Shown: positions 35,518 to 46,111, counted from the stretch's first letter. The stretch: 51,696 nucleotides of DNA from FCB group bacterium (GCA_024231695.1 JAAEQF010000773.1:1-51696), one strand, 5' to 3'. The notes: generated from the sequence alone by a model not told the origin. Made by a program: numbers and translations.

Positions 35518-38268
35518 CTATTTAAGGAGAATCATTTTTTTGGATTCTTTCATATCGCCGCGCGTAAGGCGGTAGAAATAAATACCTGAAGCCGCCTTTT
35601 GGCCGTCTCTATCCCGACCGTCCCAAAGGACTTTATACGCCCCCGGTGCTTCTTCCCGGTCGATCAGAGTGATAACTTTGCGCCCCAGAATATCAAACAG
35701 CTCCAGGCGGGTACGGTCGATTCGAGCCCCGGAACCATAGCTTATCAGATAGGAAATGCTGGTAGTCGGGTTGAATGGGTTGGGGAAATTCTGATTAAGG
35801 CTGATCTGGCTCGGCAAAGCGTTGTCGAAGCCGGTATTATCGTTGATATCGGTCGGGAGTTTGCCGAAGAAGTCCATTATCTCGTTGAAAACATTCTCGC
35901 GCAGTTCAAAAGGCGTGCCCCCTTCCACGATCGATTCGAAGCCGAAGGCAAAGAAAACGATTTTGTAATCGCCGCTGTAAGAAACCGCACCATAGTCTTC
36001 CGGCTGTCCCGGCGGGTAAAAATAATCATCAACCTTCCATTCCGCCTGACCGTCGCCGACCGGCAGGATATGGTCATAAACGGTCTGGTTGCCAGCGCTG
36101 CCAGAGGTATTGATAGCCATCATGATCAGATCGCCCGAGACCGGGCCGGTGGTCGGCCGCAAAACCGGGATCAGGTTATAACTGGTATCGACGTAACTGG
36201 CGTGGAGATAATTATTCAGAAAATCGGGATCCTGAGTACTAAGCTGTTTGGCCAGTCCCTGACCGTTCAAAAACAGGTTGCCGCCGTCGTCAAGGAAGCC
36301 TTTCATGGCCGTGATTTCGTCGGCACTGAGGATGTCAGCCCGGTAATCTCCGGTCTGCCAGATAACAACATGGTGTTCACTCAAATCGGCGGCCGACGGC
36401 GAACCGGCGATGACTGTATTCCAGATCGTTGTCGGGACGCGTTTGGCATAGAACGGATCGATGAGATAATCAGCATACGATTCCAGATTGTCATCGTCGT
36501 CGGCGACAATCATAATCTGCGGTTTGCCGACGATGACCACAGCGGCGAAATTGGTGTCATAGGCACCACCGTTGGCGGTGACATGGAAGAAGAAAGAATC
36601 AATCCGGGACTCGATTTCGATCGGGATTTCGAATTCAAAAGGAAGTTGAGTATTGGTGGAATCGGCGCCCTGAGCCAGATCGCCAAACACAACCGTATTT
36701 TCAAGAATCGTCAACATGGTGTCATCGGTAGTCATGGTGACCGTAACGTTTTCGGCGTCGGCCCAGTGATTGAACATCCGCAGAGTAACCTGAATCATCT
36801 CCCCGGCTTCAGAATTAAAATCCCCGTTACCGCCGACAACATCACTGAAAACGACAATGTGTTTGGTCAGATAAGGACGGCTGAAATTGACGTCAAAGTC
36901 GGCGGTCATTATCGAATCGGATGCGGAAATATTCCAGAGCGCGACTTCGGACGAACTTAGATCGACATATTTGGAATTGGGCGTTGTTCGATCATGGAAT
37001 TCGGTATATACACCTCCCGCCGGGAATACGTCCCCAGCGTCACCGCGGTTGTTGTTATACTGCAGGTCATATCTACCATCGGCCTGTTCGACAAAAACGC
37101 GCGGGTTCCAATCGTTGCTGTTGCACCAATTGTCAAGGCAGGAAATACCGTCGTTGATATGATAGACGATCAGTCCCCCGGCCGGTAAACCTGAGTCAGA
37201 GGCCGTTTGCTGTCGGTTTTCGACAATCCAGTATTCCAGACCGCCGCTATTGCCGTCTTTCTTCAGGCGATAGGCGACCGGATTATATTCTACGGCCGGG
37301 ATTGACACTCCGGTCATATTGGCATCGACATTGGTCAAAGTCAGCCAGCCCAGTTCTTTTTTCGACCATGCCGTAAAGTGCGAAGGGAGCCGCGATGAGC
37401 CGTTGTAATTACCCGAACCCATCAAACCCCAATTGCCGATTCCGGCCGAGGAGCCGTCGACATCATACAGGTCGGGCAGTCCCAGCACATGACCCCATTC
37501 GTGACAAAAGACGCCGATGGCGTTCATATCCTTACCGTGGTAGGTCTCTTCCGGCTGAATCGTATAGCCGCGGATAAAGACACCGTCAACGGCTACACCC
37601 AACCCGCTGAAAGAGTTTGAATGGGAATGAATTTCGGTTGATATGCCCGATTCCTCGTACCCGGTTCCGGCATGGATAATAATCACGGCGTCGATATAAC
37701 CGTCGCTGTTATTATCAAAATCATCGAACATAATATCGTCATCGGCAGCGTGGATAGCCTCCTCGGCCAAATCGGCCGCGTCATAACTGTAGAATTCGCC
37801 ATCAGCCAATACTCCGTCATAGTAGTGGTGATTCTGTGCGGCTCGATACCATTTGGTTACATAGCCGTCGATGGTATAATTGCCATACGAATTCGCCTGA
37901 TAAAATTCACGCATCGACCCGGTAGGGTTTAAGCCTTCCGAAAAAAGCAGAGAATCGAATTGGGCCGAATCGGCAGAGGCATAACCGCTTCCCCAGGTTT
38001 TATCGGGGAAATCGATCAGGATAACTAAAGCTTTGTGGGTAACCGCTTGATTAGACGCCGCCAGAGACTGTGCCGATTCCTTGATCATCGGCTGATTCAT
38101 GCCGTTCATCCGCTGATGATGAAGTTTTTCCACATAGGCGTCAAATTGACCGTTGTCTTTCAGTTGCTGGACAACCCGATCAGAGAGTGATACCGCTCCG
38201 GCCGGAAAGGCCATCAGAGCGCATATGATCAAAGTCAGGCCGGCTATAAAATAGGTGTGTCTTTTCAT
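35518..38268 (-). CDS. Secreted M6-family metalloprotease with T9SS sorting domain
   Basis: A 916-residue secreted protease of the immune-inhibitor-A-like M6 family. The signal peptide spans about 1-26. The zinc site is H-E-W-G-H (256-260) followed by V-L-G-L-P-D, with a downstream G-L-M-G met-turn near 281. A D-N-N-S-D-G-Y-I-D calcium loop lies near 185. After the catalytic region come a jelly-roll-like domain, an Ig-like domain and a DUF-like Rossmann segment. The C-terminus begins N-F-P-N-P-F-N-P-T-T and ends E-S-K-K-M-I-L-L-K, the sorting signal for type IX secretion. I chose ATG 38268 (GGTG upstream) over the longer frame from 38340. The subtilisin gene is 83 bases upstream with the same C-terminal tail type. 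Confidence 0.93.
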   Translation of the reverse strand: MKRHTYFIAGLTLIICALMAFPAGAVSLSDRVVQQLKDNGQFDAYVEKLHHQRMNGMNQPMIKESAQSLAASNQAVTHKALVILIDFPDKTWGSGYASADSAQFDSLLFSEGLNPTGSMREFYQANSYGNYTIDGYVTKWYRAAQNHHYYDGVLADGEFYSYDAADLAEEAIHAADDDIMFDDFDNNSDGYIDAVIIIHAGTGYEESGISTEIHSHSNSFSGLGVAVDGVFIRGYTIQPEETYHGKDMNAIGVFCHEWGHVLGLPDLYDVDGSSAGIGNWGLMGSGNYNGSSRLPSHFTAWSKKELGWLTLTNVDANMTGVSIPAVEYNPVAYRLKKDGNSGGLEYWIVENRQQTASDSGLPAGGLIVYHINDGISCLDNWCNSNDWNPRVFVEQADGRYDLQYNNNRGDAGDVFPAGGVYTEFHDRTTPNSKYVDLSSSEVALWNISASDSIMTADFDVNFSRPYLTKHIVVFSDVVGGNGDFNSEAGEMIQVTLRMFNHWADAENVTVTMTTDDTMLTILENTVVFGDLAQGADSTNTQLPFEFEIPIEIESRIDSFFFHVTANGGAYDTNFAAVVIVGKPQIMIVADDDDNLESYADYLIDPFYAKRVPTTIWNTVIAGSPSAADLSEHHVVIWQTGDYRADILSADEITAMKGFLDDGGNLFLNGQGLAKQLSTQDPDFLNNYLHASYVDTSYNLIPVLRPTTGPVSGDLIMMAINTSGSAGNQTVYDHILPVGDGQAEWKVDDYFYPPGQPEDYGAVSYSGDYKIVFFAFGFESIVEGGTPFELRENVFNEIMDFFGKLPTDINDNTGFDNALPSQISLNQNFPNPFNPTTSISYLISYGSGARIDRTRLELFDILGRKVITLIDREEAPGAYKVLWDGRDRDGQKAASGIYFYRLTRGDMKESKKMILLK

Positions 38269-38350
38269 GGTATCACCGCTTCTGTAATTAAAACTTTGCA
38301 CGAGTGCGTTCCCGTTTCTAATGCGCCGATAAGATAGCATTTTTCTCTCA

Positions 38351-41269
38351 TTATTTCAAGAGTATCATCTTTTTCGACACGCTTTCGGCCCCGGCGGTCA
38401 GGCGATAGAAATAGACGCCCGATGCGACCTGTCGGCCATACTCATCGGAACCATCCCAAACCACATTCTGTTCCCCGGCAAAGGCGAACTCGTCGTAGAG
38501 CATGCGGACGACCTGTCCGGCCACATTATAGACGACCAGTCGAGCGTGTTGTGCAGATTTCAGGTTGAAACGAATAGTCGTCCGCGGATTGAAGGGATTG
38601 GGATAATTCTGGGCCAATTCCAATATTCCCGGTAGAAGAGCCAGATGTTCCTCAACATCCAGAATGGCGTCGTATTCACCGAGTGCGGCTTCAGCTTCCA
38701 ATCTCAGGTCTGCCAGCGAATTTCCGGCAACCAGAGCGACCGCCAGTTTGCTCTGGGCGAAAGCCCCCATATCGGTAATAGTGCGGGCGATGGACATATA
38801 CCAGTCGTTTTGACCGGTCGGATTGATTTCGATCCCGTTTCCGCCGACTAAAGCAAATTTCTGTTCCCGGCTGAATCCGGCTTTGGCGGCCAGGCCGTTC
38901 TGACCGGCCTTATATGAAAACTCGTTGGGACTGAGTCCAACCAGACCAACATAGACACCAGTATTGGCATTGTACTGATAGACAATCCCCATCATGGTGT
39001 CGAAACCGATTTCATCTTCAAAACGGTCAATATCGAAATCGCAAAAGAGACCGTAGGAAAGATATTCGATGCGGGCTGCAGTCGGGTTGGTGATTTCGAA
39101 TTCAAAGATCACGAAATCGCCGCCCGAAGAGTAGACGGCCTGTTCGACCTGAACCGGGATCGGCAGTATTGAATTGTCGTCGGTATATAATGCATCGAAA
39201 CGATTGCCATTGTCGGCCGCCAGCGGCTGACTTTCGGCAGGAATATAATCGCTCACCTTGAATGAGCCGTCAGAAGTGCGGATGGCATCGGAGACCAGTT
39301 GTTCACTGCGGGCCACGATCAGACCGCCTTCATAAAGAATATTGTCATTCCCGTTAAAGCGGAAACCCTCTCCTCCGGACTGATATACAGATCCCTGTCC
39401 GAAACCGAACTGAGCGAAATCGGATACGGTCAGATCAATCGCACCGGTTGAGATAGTGGAAATGTCGCCGGGTAATTGATGACCGATGACTATATCATAG
39501 GCGCTAGTATCAGCGGAAAATCCCCCGGGGTACTGCTGATGGACGATCAAATCGGCATTCAGACCAGAAATGGCTTCAGATGAGATTTCGATCGAGAATG
39601 AGGTCACGCTGGCAGCATAAGTGGAACCCTCGGCAAAATGATAGCGGATAGTATCGGGCGAAATGGAAAGCAGGCTGTCGGTCGTGCCCAGCCAGATGTC
39701 GATGGAATCAACCAAACCGGTGGGGTCATTGAGAGTCAGGCTGATTTGTGCCGTTTCACCCGGATCGGCAAAATCGTCGCCGCCAGAATTGAACTGATGG
39801 CCATAAACCTGCACTACCGGAGATTGTGGTTCGGGCAGATAGTCAAGAAGCCGTGAGGCATCCACCAGACCACGACCATAGCTGTTGTCCTCGCCAACCG
39901 GACCAAGGTCAGTGGTAGCGGCCATGAGGGCATCCTTGATCTCGGCCACGGTGACTTCCGGGTTGTACTGTCTCATCAGGGCCACCAGACCGGCAATAAA
40001 CGGAGCAGCCATGGAAGTCCCGGACATAAAACGGTAGGTGTTGTCTTTGTATGCGGAGTAAATGCTGACGCCGGGCGCCACCAGTTCAGGCTTGATTTGC
40101 GTATTGTCACAGTTGGCCGGACCGCGGCTGGAGAAGGAGGCGATTAAGTTGGTGGCCGGATCTATCGCGCCGACGGCCAGGGCATTGGTCGGAGAGCTGG
40201 CCCGGTCGGCCGGATTGCGGATTGTCTGCGGATCGGGGCCTTCGTTGCCGGCGGAAAATATGGCAACGATTCCAGCCGTTTCAATGTTGTCGATGGCCGT
40301 CCAGAAAGTATTGTCACAGGCATCATATATTCCTTTGGGGACTCCCCAGCTGTTACAGATGACATCGGGAACGTCATCGGTTGTATTTAGATCGCCATCG
40401 GGGTTGAGGGCCCAGTCGAAGGCGTCGAGAATGTCGGCGATAGTAGTGGAAAAACTGGCGCCCTGATCGATGACGGCGGCGGATATCCATTCTGCGCCGA
40501 AAGCCACGCCGATGGTATCAACGTCAGTATGGCCGACCATAACTCCCATTACATGCGATCCGTGCCCGATTTTATCATCCGGCACCGTGCCACCATGAGG
40601 GGCGAACCAGGCTGCGGAACTGTCGGCCAGATGATTGCCGCGCCAGTTACTGTTCAGAGCCTCATGGTCGCCGTCAATACCGGTATCAAACGAGCAGATC
40701 AAGCGGCCCTTGCCAGTAAGGCCGCGATTCCAAAGGTTTCTGATGTTGATTGCGTCCTGTCCCGCCAACGAGGCGGCATCGCCGGCATCAGCCATCGCCG
40801 GTTCGTCCTCAACCGGATTTACCAGGCTGATATTACCATTAAGATTTATCATCCGGATATTGGGCAATTGCTTGAGGGATTCAATATTGTCTACACGAGT
40901 ACTGACCAGAATCGTCCGGGATACGGTAAAAAATCTATATGATTGAAGACGACCGTCGGCAACCATTTCTTCGAATTGAGGAATTAGGCTGATTTCAAGG
41001 TTCTTGCGGTTATTCTGCAGACGATCCATCACCGCCCGGTAATTGGCGGCTCGATCGCGTTTTTCACGGATTCGAGCGATTTTAAAGGCAGTCGGGTCGA
41101 GATCATCATCAAAGCTGAGTAAAAGATTGATATAGGCGGATGAGGAAACCTTGGCGATTTCCGCCTGAACTGATTCCTGCATCAACGCCTGAGACGCCGC
41201 CGACGCGGGAAAAATGGCGATGATGAAAGTCAAGGCAGGGATAAACCGTTGAATCGCCTTTAAAATCAT
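38351..41269 (-). CDS. Secreted subtilisin-family (S8) serine protease with T9SS sorting domain
   Basis: A 972-residue secreted subtilase. A signal peptide (about 1-25) and a prodomain (about 35-150) precede the catalytic domain. The triad is Asp195 (S-F-D-T-G-I-D), His236 (G-H-G-S-H-V) and Ser419 (S-G-T-S-M-A-A-P), with oxyanion Asn342 in S-A-G-N-E-G-P. Ig-like and unknown beta-rich domains follow (about 470-880). The end has N-Y-P-N-P-F-N-P-R-T-T and E-S-V-S-K-K-M-I-L-L-K, a type IX secretion signal almost identical in ending to the adjacent M6 protease. ATG 41269 is preceded by a strong GAGGAGG. The two proteases are probably co-expressed extracellular degraders. Confidence 0.95.
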   Translation of the reverse strand: MILKAIQRFIPALTFIIAIFPASAASQALMQESVQAEIAKVSSSAYINLLLSFDDDLDPTAFKIARIREKRDRAANYRAVMDRLQNNRKNLEISLIPQFEEMVADGRLQSYRFFTVSRTILVSTRVDNIESLKQLPNIRMINLNGNISLVNPVEDEPAMADAGDAASLAGQDAINIRNLWNRGLTGKGRLICSFDTGIDGDHEALNSNWRGNHLADSSAAWFAPHGGTVPDDKIGHGSHVMGVMVGHTDVDTIGVAFGAEWISAAVIDQGASFSTTIADILDAFDWALNPDGDLNTTDDVPDVICNSWGVPKGIYDACDNTFWTAIDNIETAGIVAIFSAGNEGPDPQTIRNPADRASSPTNALAVGAIDPATNLIASFSSRGPANCDNTQIKPELVAPGVSIYSAYKDNTYRFMSGTSMAAPFIAGLVALMRQYNPEVTVAEIKDALMAATTDLGPVGEDNSYGRGLVDASRLLDYLPEPQSPVVQVYGHQFNSGGDDFADPGETAQISLTLNDPTGLVDSIDIWLGTTDSLLSISPDTIRYHFAEGSTYAASVTSFSIEISSEAISGLNADLIVHQQYPGGFSADTSAYDIVIGHQLPGDISTISTGAIDLTVSDFAQFGFGQGSVYQSGGEGFRFNGNDNILYEGGLIVARSEQLVSDAIRTSDGSFKVSDYIPAESQPLAADNGNRFDALYTDDNSILPIPVQVEQAVYSSGGDFVIFEFEITNPTAARIEYLSYGLFCDFDIDRFEDEIGFDTMMGIVYQYNANTGVYVGLVGLSPNEFSYKAGQNGLAAKAGFSREQKFALVGGNGIEINPTGQNDWYMSIARTITDMGAFAQSKLAVALVAGNSLADLRLEAEAALGEYDAILDVEEHLALLPGILELAQNYPNPFNPRTTIRFNLKSAQHARLVVYNVAGQVVRMLYDEFAFAGEQNVVWDGSDEYGRQVASGVYFYRLTAGAESVSKKMILLK

Positions 41270-41441
41270 TAGGGCCTCCTCAAAAAGTAGTTCCAAGCGC
41301 TTATTTGAGCAAGGGACGTGCCATTACCCAAAAGGAGGTTTTGGCCGATTTTAGACTGATTCATATTGCACATAACACCTGAATCAACTGCCCATATTAT
41401 TGTCGGGTAACGTGTTGAAGGTAACTGTGCAAGTCTTTATC

Positions 41442-41470
41442 TTGACGACTGCCTTTTCCCATATTATGCA
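41442..41470 (+). promoter_or_regulatory. Candidate promoter for the GT39-TPR gene
   Basis: TTGACG (41442-41447) and TATGCA (41465-41470) are 17 bases apart on the plus strand, in the 286-base divergent gap between the subtilisin and glycosyltransferase genes. The leader would be about 80 bases. The -10 box is imperfect. I see no other clear element in this gap. Confidence 0.3.
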
Positions 41471-41555
41471 AGAGGCTTCATATTCTGATCGGTTATGCAA
41501 ACCGATAATTTTTATATCTTGATAAGGTAAGGCAACGATAAGTATATTTATATCG

Positions 41556-43691
41556 ATGATTCAAAAGCATGATTTGACCATAAGGTATTTGATCGGAGCA
41601 GCTCTGGCTCTAAAGCTGGGGTACCTGTTTTTCGGTCTGGAAAACGGCTCTTCACCGGCGGCGTTGTCGATTGATGCTCTCTATCATTACAAATGGGCTT
41701 CACTAATAGCCTCAGGCGATCTGTTCGCCAACACGCCGTATTTCAGGGCTCCCTTTTACCCCTATGTATTAGGTCTGCTTCTTAAAATCTCCAACCAAAG
41801 TCTGATGGTTGTCCGCCTGTTTCAGATGCTTATCGGCTGCCTGACCTTACTTTTAATCTATCGTCTGTCGCGGGAGATATTCAGCAAAACCGCCGCCATT
41901 CTCGCTTTTATAATATATCTGCTTTATCCGATAACAACTTATTTCGAAGGTGAACTGCTCCTCGATTCACTGTTTACCCTGCTGGCTCTGGCAACGCTGT
42001 ATTGCATAACAACCGGTCGTGAAAGCCGTGGGAAGCTGGTCTATTCGGGCCTGTTTTTCGCGCTGGCGGCTTTGACCCGGCCAACGATTTTAGTCTTTTT
42101 TCCAATCGCCTTATTTTATCTTCATCGATACGATTTGAAACAACATGCTCTGGGATTCAAACATCGTTCGGTAATACTGTTTTCATTTGTCGTCTTGTTG
42201 ACCATCGCTCCCGTGACCCTGATCAATTTTATTCACAGCGGCCGGCCGATTCTCATTTCGTATCAGGGCGGTGTCAATTTCTTCATCGGCAACAATCAGG
42301 AAGCAGACGGTTTGTCAGCCAGTCTTCCCCCGGTTGGAAAGGCCTGGGATATTAAAGACGCCGACTATCTGGCCTGGCAGGGCAGCGGCGAAAAACTTCG
42401 CTATGACCGCCAATCGAGTTATTGGTACGGGCAGGGAATCGATTTTATCATCTCCGATCCAGTGGGCTTCTTGAAACTGACCGGCAAAAAACTTCATTTC
42501 CTGTTTTCCGGTCACGAGATATCTAATAACCGGCCGTTGGATCAAGCTGTCTTTGCCAATGAATATTTGAAATGGTTTCCGATGCGGGTTATTTTTATTA
42601 TTCCGCTATCCATTTTGCCTTTGTTCCTGATTCGATCCGGCCGTCGCGATTTCCTTTTTTTGTATGGCGTCATTCTGTTTTATGGCCTGATTGTGGCACT
42701 GTTTTTCGTCACTTCTCGTTTCCGCCTGCCGCTTTTACCTTTTTTGACGATATTGGCCGGAGGCGGGATCAGCGCTCTGGCAGTTCAGATCCGCTCACGA
42801 CAATTCGGTTCGAGATTGGCCATCGCCCTTCTGGCCGTCGTTGCGATTTTTGCCCTCGGCCGATTCAATCCATATGAGGTATCGCTGGTCAATCCCCGGC
42901 AAGCGCTTTTCTTGCGCGGCAATATGGCTCTGCGTCAGGCCGATTACACAACCGCCGCCTCTCGTTTTGACAGTCTGGCCCTGATGACACCATATTTAGA
43001 CAATGCCTATCTTAATCTCGGTATCGCCCGGCTTAAGCAGGGACATACCGATGCGGCTCGGGAAGCTTTCAATATGGAACTGGTCAATAATCCCGGCTCA
43101 GCCGAAGCTGCCAATAATCTCGGCGTAATCTGTCTGCTGAGAGAGGATTACGATTCGACCTCCTATTATTGCGGCCGGGCTTTGGACATCAAGCCGTATT
43201 ATGAGGAAGCGGCAATCAATCTACTTCGTTGTGGACGCAATGGCACTGACGAACTCCTCAATGTTAGAATCGAAGAACGAAGACGTCGAACCAGGTCCTA
43301 TCTGGCCGACAGCCCCTCCTACCTGTTCGAGGAAGGTCTGTACTTCTCCGCCTTAAAGCGCTTTCCCGAAGCGATTGACAACCACCTGCATCTTTTGGAT
43401 CTGTTGAGTGAAACGAAAGCTTCGGTTGCATTCACGCCGGTATACTCGGGGCAATCGGTTCTTGATCGAAACTCTCTGCCCGCCCTGGCCAATTATCAGC
43501 TGGGTTATCTTTATGGTTTGACCGGCGATCTGCAGAATTCAATTCACTTCTCGCGCCGGGCCATTGAATTGAACGACGATTTAAAGGAAGCCTATATCAA
43601 CTTGATCAACGGCTATCGATTCAGTGGCAATACGGGTGCGGCCGATTCTTTAATCAGCATTTTTAAGACCCGTTGGCCGGAAGATTTCTGA
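41556..43691 (+). CDS. Membrane glycosyltransferase (GT39/PMT-like) with C-terminal TPRs
   Basis: A 711-residue protein. About eleven hydrophobic helices fill residues 10-445, with the first large extracytoplasmic loop carrying S-I-D-A-L-Y-H-Y-K-W and Y-F-R-A-P-F-Y-P-Y-V, patterns typical of PMT/ArnT-type transferases that use polyprenyl-phosphate sugars. From about 460 to 711 it has TPR units (A-Y-L-N-L-G-I-A-R-L-K-Q-G, E-A-A-N-N-L-G-V-I, A-N-Y-Q-L-G-Y-L-Y-G-L). It could glycosylate exported proteins or lipids; acceptor and donor are unknown. It is the only plus-strand gene in the right-hand part and stands alone, converging with the lipoprotein gene over a shared terminator. Confidence 0.87.
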   Translation: MIQKHDLTIRYLIGAALALKLGYLFFGLENGSSPAALSIDALYHYKWASLIASGDLFANTPYFRAPFYPYVLGLLLKISNQSLMVVRLFQMLIGCLTLLLIYRLSREIFSKTAAILAFIIYLLYPITTYFEGELLLDSLFTLLALATLYCITTGRESRGKLVYSGLFFALAALTRPTILVFFPIALFYLHRYDLKQHALGFKHRSVILFSFVVLLTIAPVTLINFIHSGRPILISYQGGVNFFIGNNQEADGLSASLPPVGKAWDIKDADYLAWQGSGEKLRYDRQSSYWYGQGIDFIISDPVGFLKLTGKKLHFLFSGHEISNNRPLDQAVFANEYLKWFPMRVIFIIPLSILPLFLIRSGRRDFLFLYGVILFYGLIVALFFVTSRFRLPLLPFLTILAGGGISALAVQIRSRQFGSRLAIALLAVVAIFALGRFNPYEVSLVNPRQALFLRGNMALRQADYTTAASRFDSLALMTPYLDNAYLNLGIARLKQGHTDAAREAFNMELVNNPGSAEAANNLGVICLLREDYDSTSYYCGRALDIKPYYEEAAINLLRCGRNGTDELLNVRIEERRRRTRSYLADSPSYLFEEGLYFSALKRFPEAIDNHLHLLDLLSETKASVAFTPVYSGQSVLDRNSLPALANYQLGYLYGLTGDLQNSIHFSRRAIELNDDLKEAYINLINGYRFSGNTGAADSLISIFKTRWPEDF

Positions 43692-43852
43692 TTACAATTT
43701 TCGAAATAACCCTTTATCCATCTTCCTCTACGATAAAACACCGGCAACAGAAGAAGGGTAACCAACATCTTCTCCCCGGCAGTCAACCGGCAGTTTTGAA
43801 AGACGTCTGACAGATATCGGGTAGTTACGAGGCGAACAACAGAATATCTCAC

Positions 43853-43882
43853 AAAAAAAAGCCCGCCGAAAGGCGGGCTTTT
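43853..43882. terminator. Bidirectional intrinsic terminator
   Basis: GCCCGCC (43861-43867), a GAAA loop and GGCGGGC (43872-43878), with eight A before and four T after. It ends the minus-strand lipoprotein gene at 43901 strongly and the plus-strand glycosyltransferase gene more weakly. The 43692-43852 stretch holds nothing else I recognise. Confidence 0.93.
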
Positions 43883-43900
43883 CAAATACTCAGGATTTAC

Positions 43901-46111
43901 CTATTCTGATTTATCATGCAAAATGTAGGGCTGTAAATCAACACCCAGATTTATCATCACTTCCGGTTCCTCAATAGCCGCCTCATGAATTCTATCCAGG
44001 AATTGCTCGATATTTCTGCGTCGTTTGGTAATGGGCATGAAAGCATCACCCTGTCCCATAAATTGAGTCGAGCCCTTGAAGGTTGCCTGGTTAAAGTCAG
44101 CCAATAACCATTCCAGAACCGAATTGAACATTTCCTGAGTCTGGGTCGGTTCGGTAGCAATCGGCGTGAAGAGGAACGCAGCCGATCTCATGTCGCCGAG
44201 ATCCTGGACTACGCCCATGACTTTGCCGTCATAAATCGAGCTTTCGCCGTGTATCGACGAATACAAGTAAACTGGCGAAGCATTCCCTGTCCTGGCACCG
44301 GTACCGATTTCCGGCATTGCCTCGAATATATGCGGTCTGAAATTCGGCAATAGTTGAAAGAAACCCGTATCATGTAACAACGGGTAATAGGTCATGATCC
44401 GCTCAGGCACGATATCAACATCAGGGAATATACCGGCCAGTTCGGGCAGGACATCTGCGCCGATGAATTGTTCATTCCAAGCAGATACACTTGGTTGGAC
44501 CTGGGGATCGACAGGCGGCAGCATGCAGGCCATCAACCAACCTTCATGTTCGCAGGACCTAAAGCCAAAAAGATCAGCAAACTGTGTCGAAAGCGGCCAT
44601 TCGGCCGGTTCGTTTCTAAAGCTTTTCCCGGCGAGATTCCGGCTCATCAACCAGCCCGAAGCGCCCATATTCATACCGAAATAGACGTGCCCCAGAAGAC
44701 CAAAGGCAGGATCTTCCTGCGGGCCGCCTTCGGCATCGTCATTGAAGTAGATATGAACCTTATGCGACAGAAGATCGACCATGGTCGGAAGTACCGGCTG
44801 AGCAAACTTGCCCGGCCAATAATCCAAAGGAGGTTTGGGCCGAGCAATGCTGAAGAAGTCGGTCTTTGTACCTTCCGGATACCAATCCTCCAGAGTCGTC
44901 GTAAAGGTATCGAACGGCAAAGCACCCGCACCGCTTATTTGATCCAGAGCCGTATTAACGTAGTCATAGAAAATGCTTTTGACGAAGGTAACATTGTACG
45001 GTGTCGAATCTCCGGAGGCGGCGTGAACCGCGTATTGCGGGAACCAGAGAGCTGAAGTCTTATAACTGGTTTCATCAAAAACGGCGACATCCCGTTCGAA
45101 CAGAGCTTCCAGCACATAGAACTGACTGAACGAAGGAGTCGGATCGGGAACATAACCATCATCGCGAGTCCTGACCCAGAAAACAAACTTAAACTGCGTC
45201 GTTTCGGTTAGCTCGGGAAGGTCTTTGAACACGTCATACATGGTTACTTGCTCATCAGTCACCCAGACATCGTTCGGATCCTCGCTGTAATTCGGTCCCT
45301 TGGAATGGAACAAAGGTTGTTGAACGCCACCCACAGCCTCGGGCAGAGCGTCGAGGTCAAGGACTTCAACCGGAATGCAGCGCACAAATTTCTGGCTGTC
45401 CGGATCCCAAACGCAATTTTCATCCTCGAGATAAATATAAATCGGCGCATCTTTGTCGAACGGTCCGTACAGACGCCATTCGAATTCAAGCGGCGGTATA
45501 GCACGACCCCAGTCGGTGGAATCGGCGCCACCCCAAGCCAGCGAGATTCCCGGCGATGGCGAATTTTCATCCTTGGCGTTGATAAAGATGTCATCTGTCC
45601 CAAAATGAGTGTTGGGGTAATGATTATTACGCGAATAACGCCGCCAAGCGATATCCGACATGGCGCCCAAGTTGTCAATGGCCTGAATGAAGAAATACTG
45701 GATTACAAATGAATCGACTGGAAAATCGATGTTGGCATACAGCTTTACTTCCGCCGTTGACTGTGTGAGATCCAGGGTGACCGGCAATTCAACCCAGTTG
45801 AACTGGCTGTTGTCGGCCTGATCGATAAACTCATCGACCGTAACGGGCTGACCGTTTATCAAGATCAATGAATCGAGAACAACGCCGTACCGGAATTTGG
45901 CAATATAGCCGTCAATGTCGGTTCCGTACCAGCCCAAATCCGGGTTGCGCGAAAACTGAGCTCCGTCAGGCGGAGTATTAACCACAAAAACTCTCGGCGC
46001 CTGGTTGGGAACCGCAGTCCCTGATCTGTCCGGTCCGCATCCAATTACGGTCGCCAAAAATACCAAGGCCAGAACAGGAACGATAATCAACGCTTTTCCT
46101 GAAACCGACAT
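43901..46111 (-). CDS. Large surface or periplasmic lipoprotein, unknown function
   Basis: A 736-residue lipoprotein. The signal peptide ends in the lipobox V-I-G-C with acylated Cys25. A fibronectin-like segment follows (N-T-P-P-D-G-A-Q-F, G-T-D-I-D-G-Y, about 45-150), then several hundred residues of unassigned beta-rich sequence with many Trp, Pro and Asp. I do not recognise a catalytic motif. ATG 46111 is chosen because of a perfect AGGAGG eight bases upstream; the longer frame from 46138 has none. It is the last gene of the TonB-receptor/PorV-like/lipoprotein unit, 37 bases after the barrel gene. It may bind the receptor's substrate or work as its surface partner, by analogy only. Confidence 0.85.
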   Translation of the reverse strand: MSVSGKALIIVPVLALVFLATVIGCGPDRSGTAVPNQAPRVFVVNTPPDGAQFSRNPDLGWYGTDIDGYIAKFRYGVVLDSLILINGQPVTVDEFIDQADNSQFNWVELPVTLDLTQSTAEVKLYANIDFPVDSFVIQYFFIQAIDNLGAMSDIAWRRYSRNNHYPNTHFGTDDIFINAKDENSPSPGISLAWGGADSTDWGRAIPPLEFEWRLYGPFDKDAPIYIYLEDENCVWDPDSQKFVRCIPVEVLDLDALPEAVGGVQQPLFHSKGPNYSEDPNDVWVTDEQVTMYDVFKDLPELTETTQFKFVFWVRTRDDGYVPDPTPSFSQFYVLEALFERDVAVFDETSYKTSALWFPQYAVHAASGDSTPYNVTFVKSIFYDYVNTALDQISGAGALPFDTFTTTLEDWYPEGTKTDFFSIARPKPPLDYWPGKFAQPVLPTMVDLLSHKVHIYFNDDAEGGPQEDPAFGLLGHVYFGMNMGASGWLMSRNLAGKSFRNEPAEWPLSTQFADLFGFRSCEHEGWLMACMLPPVDPQVQPSVSAWNEQFIGADVLPELAGIFPDVDIVPERIMTYYPLLHDTGFFQLLPNFRPHIFEAMPEIGTGARTGNASPVYLYSSIHGESSIYDGKVMGVVQDLGDMRSAAFLFTPIATEPTQTQEMFNSVLEWLLADFNQATFKGSTQFMGQGDAFMPITKRRRNIEQFLDRIHEAAIEEPEVMINLGVDLQPYILHDKSE

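Noticed and set aside
35599-36960. 453-residue open frame on the plus strand inside the M6 protease gene
   Set aside because: Fully antisense to a gene with an intact zinc motif, signal peptide and sorting domain; no domain, start signal or sensible composition on the plus strand.
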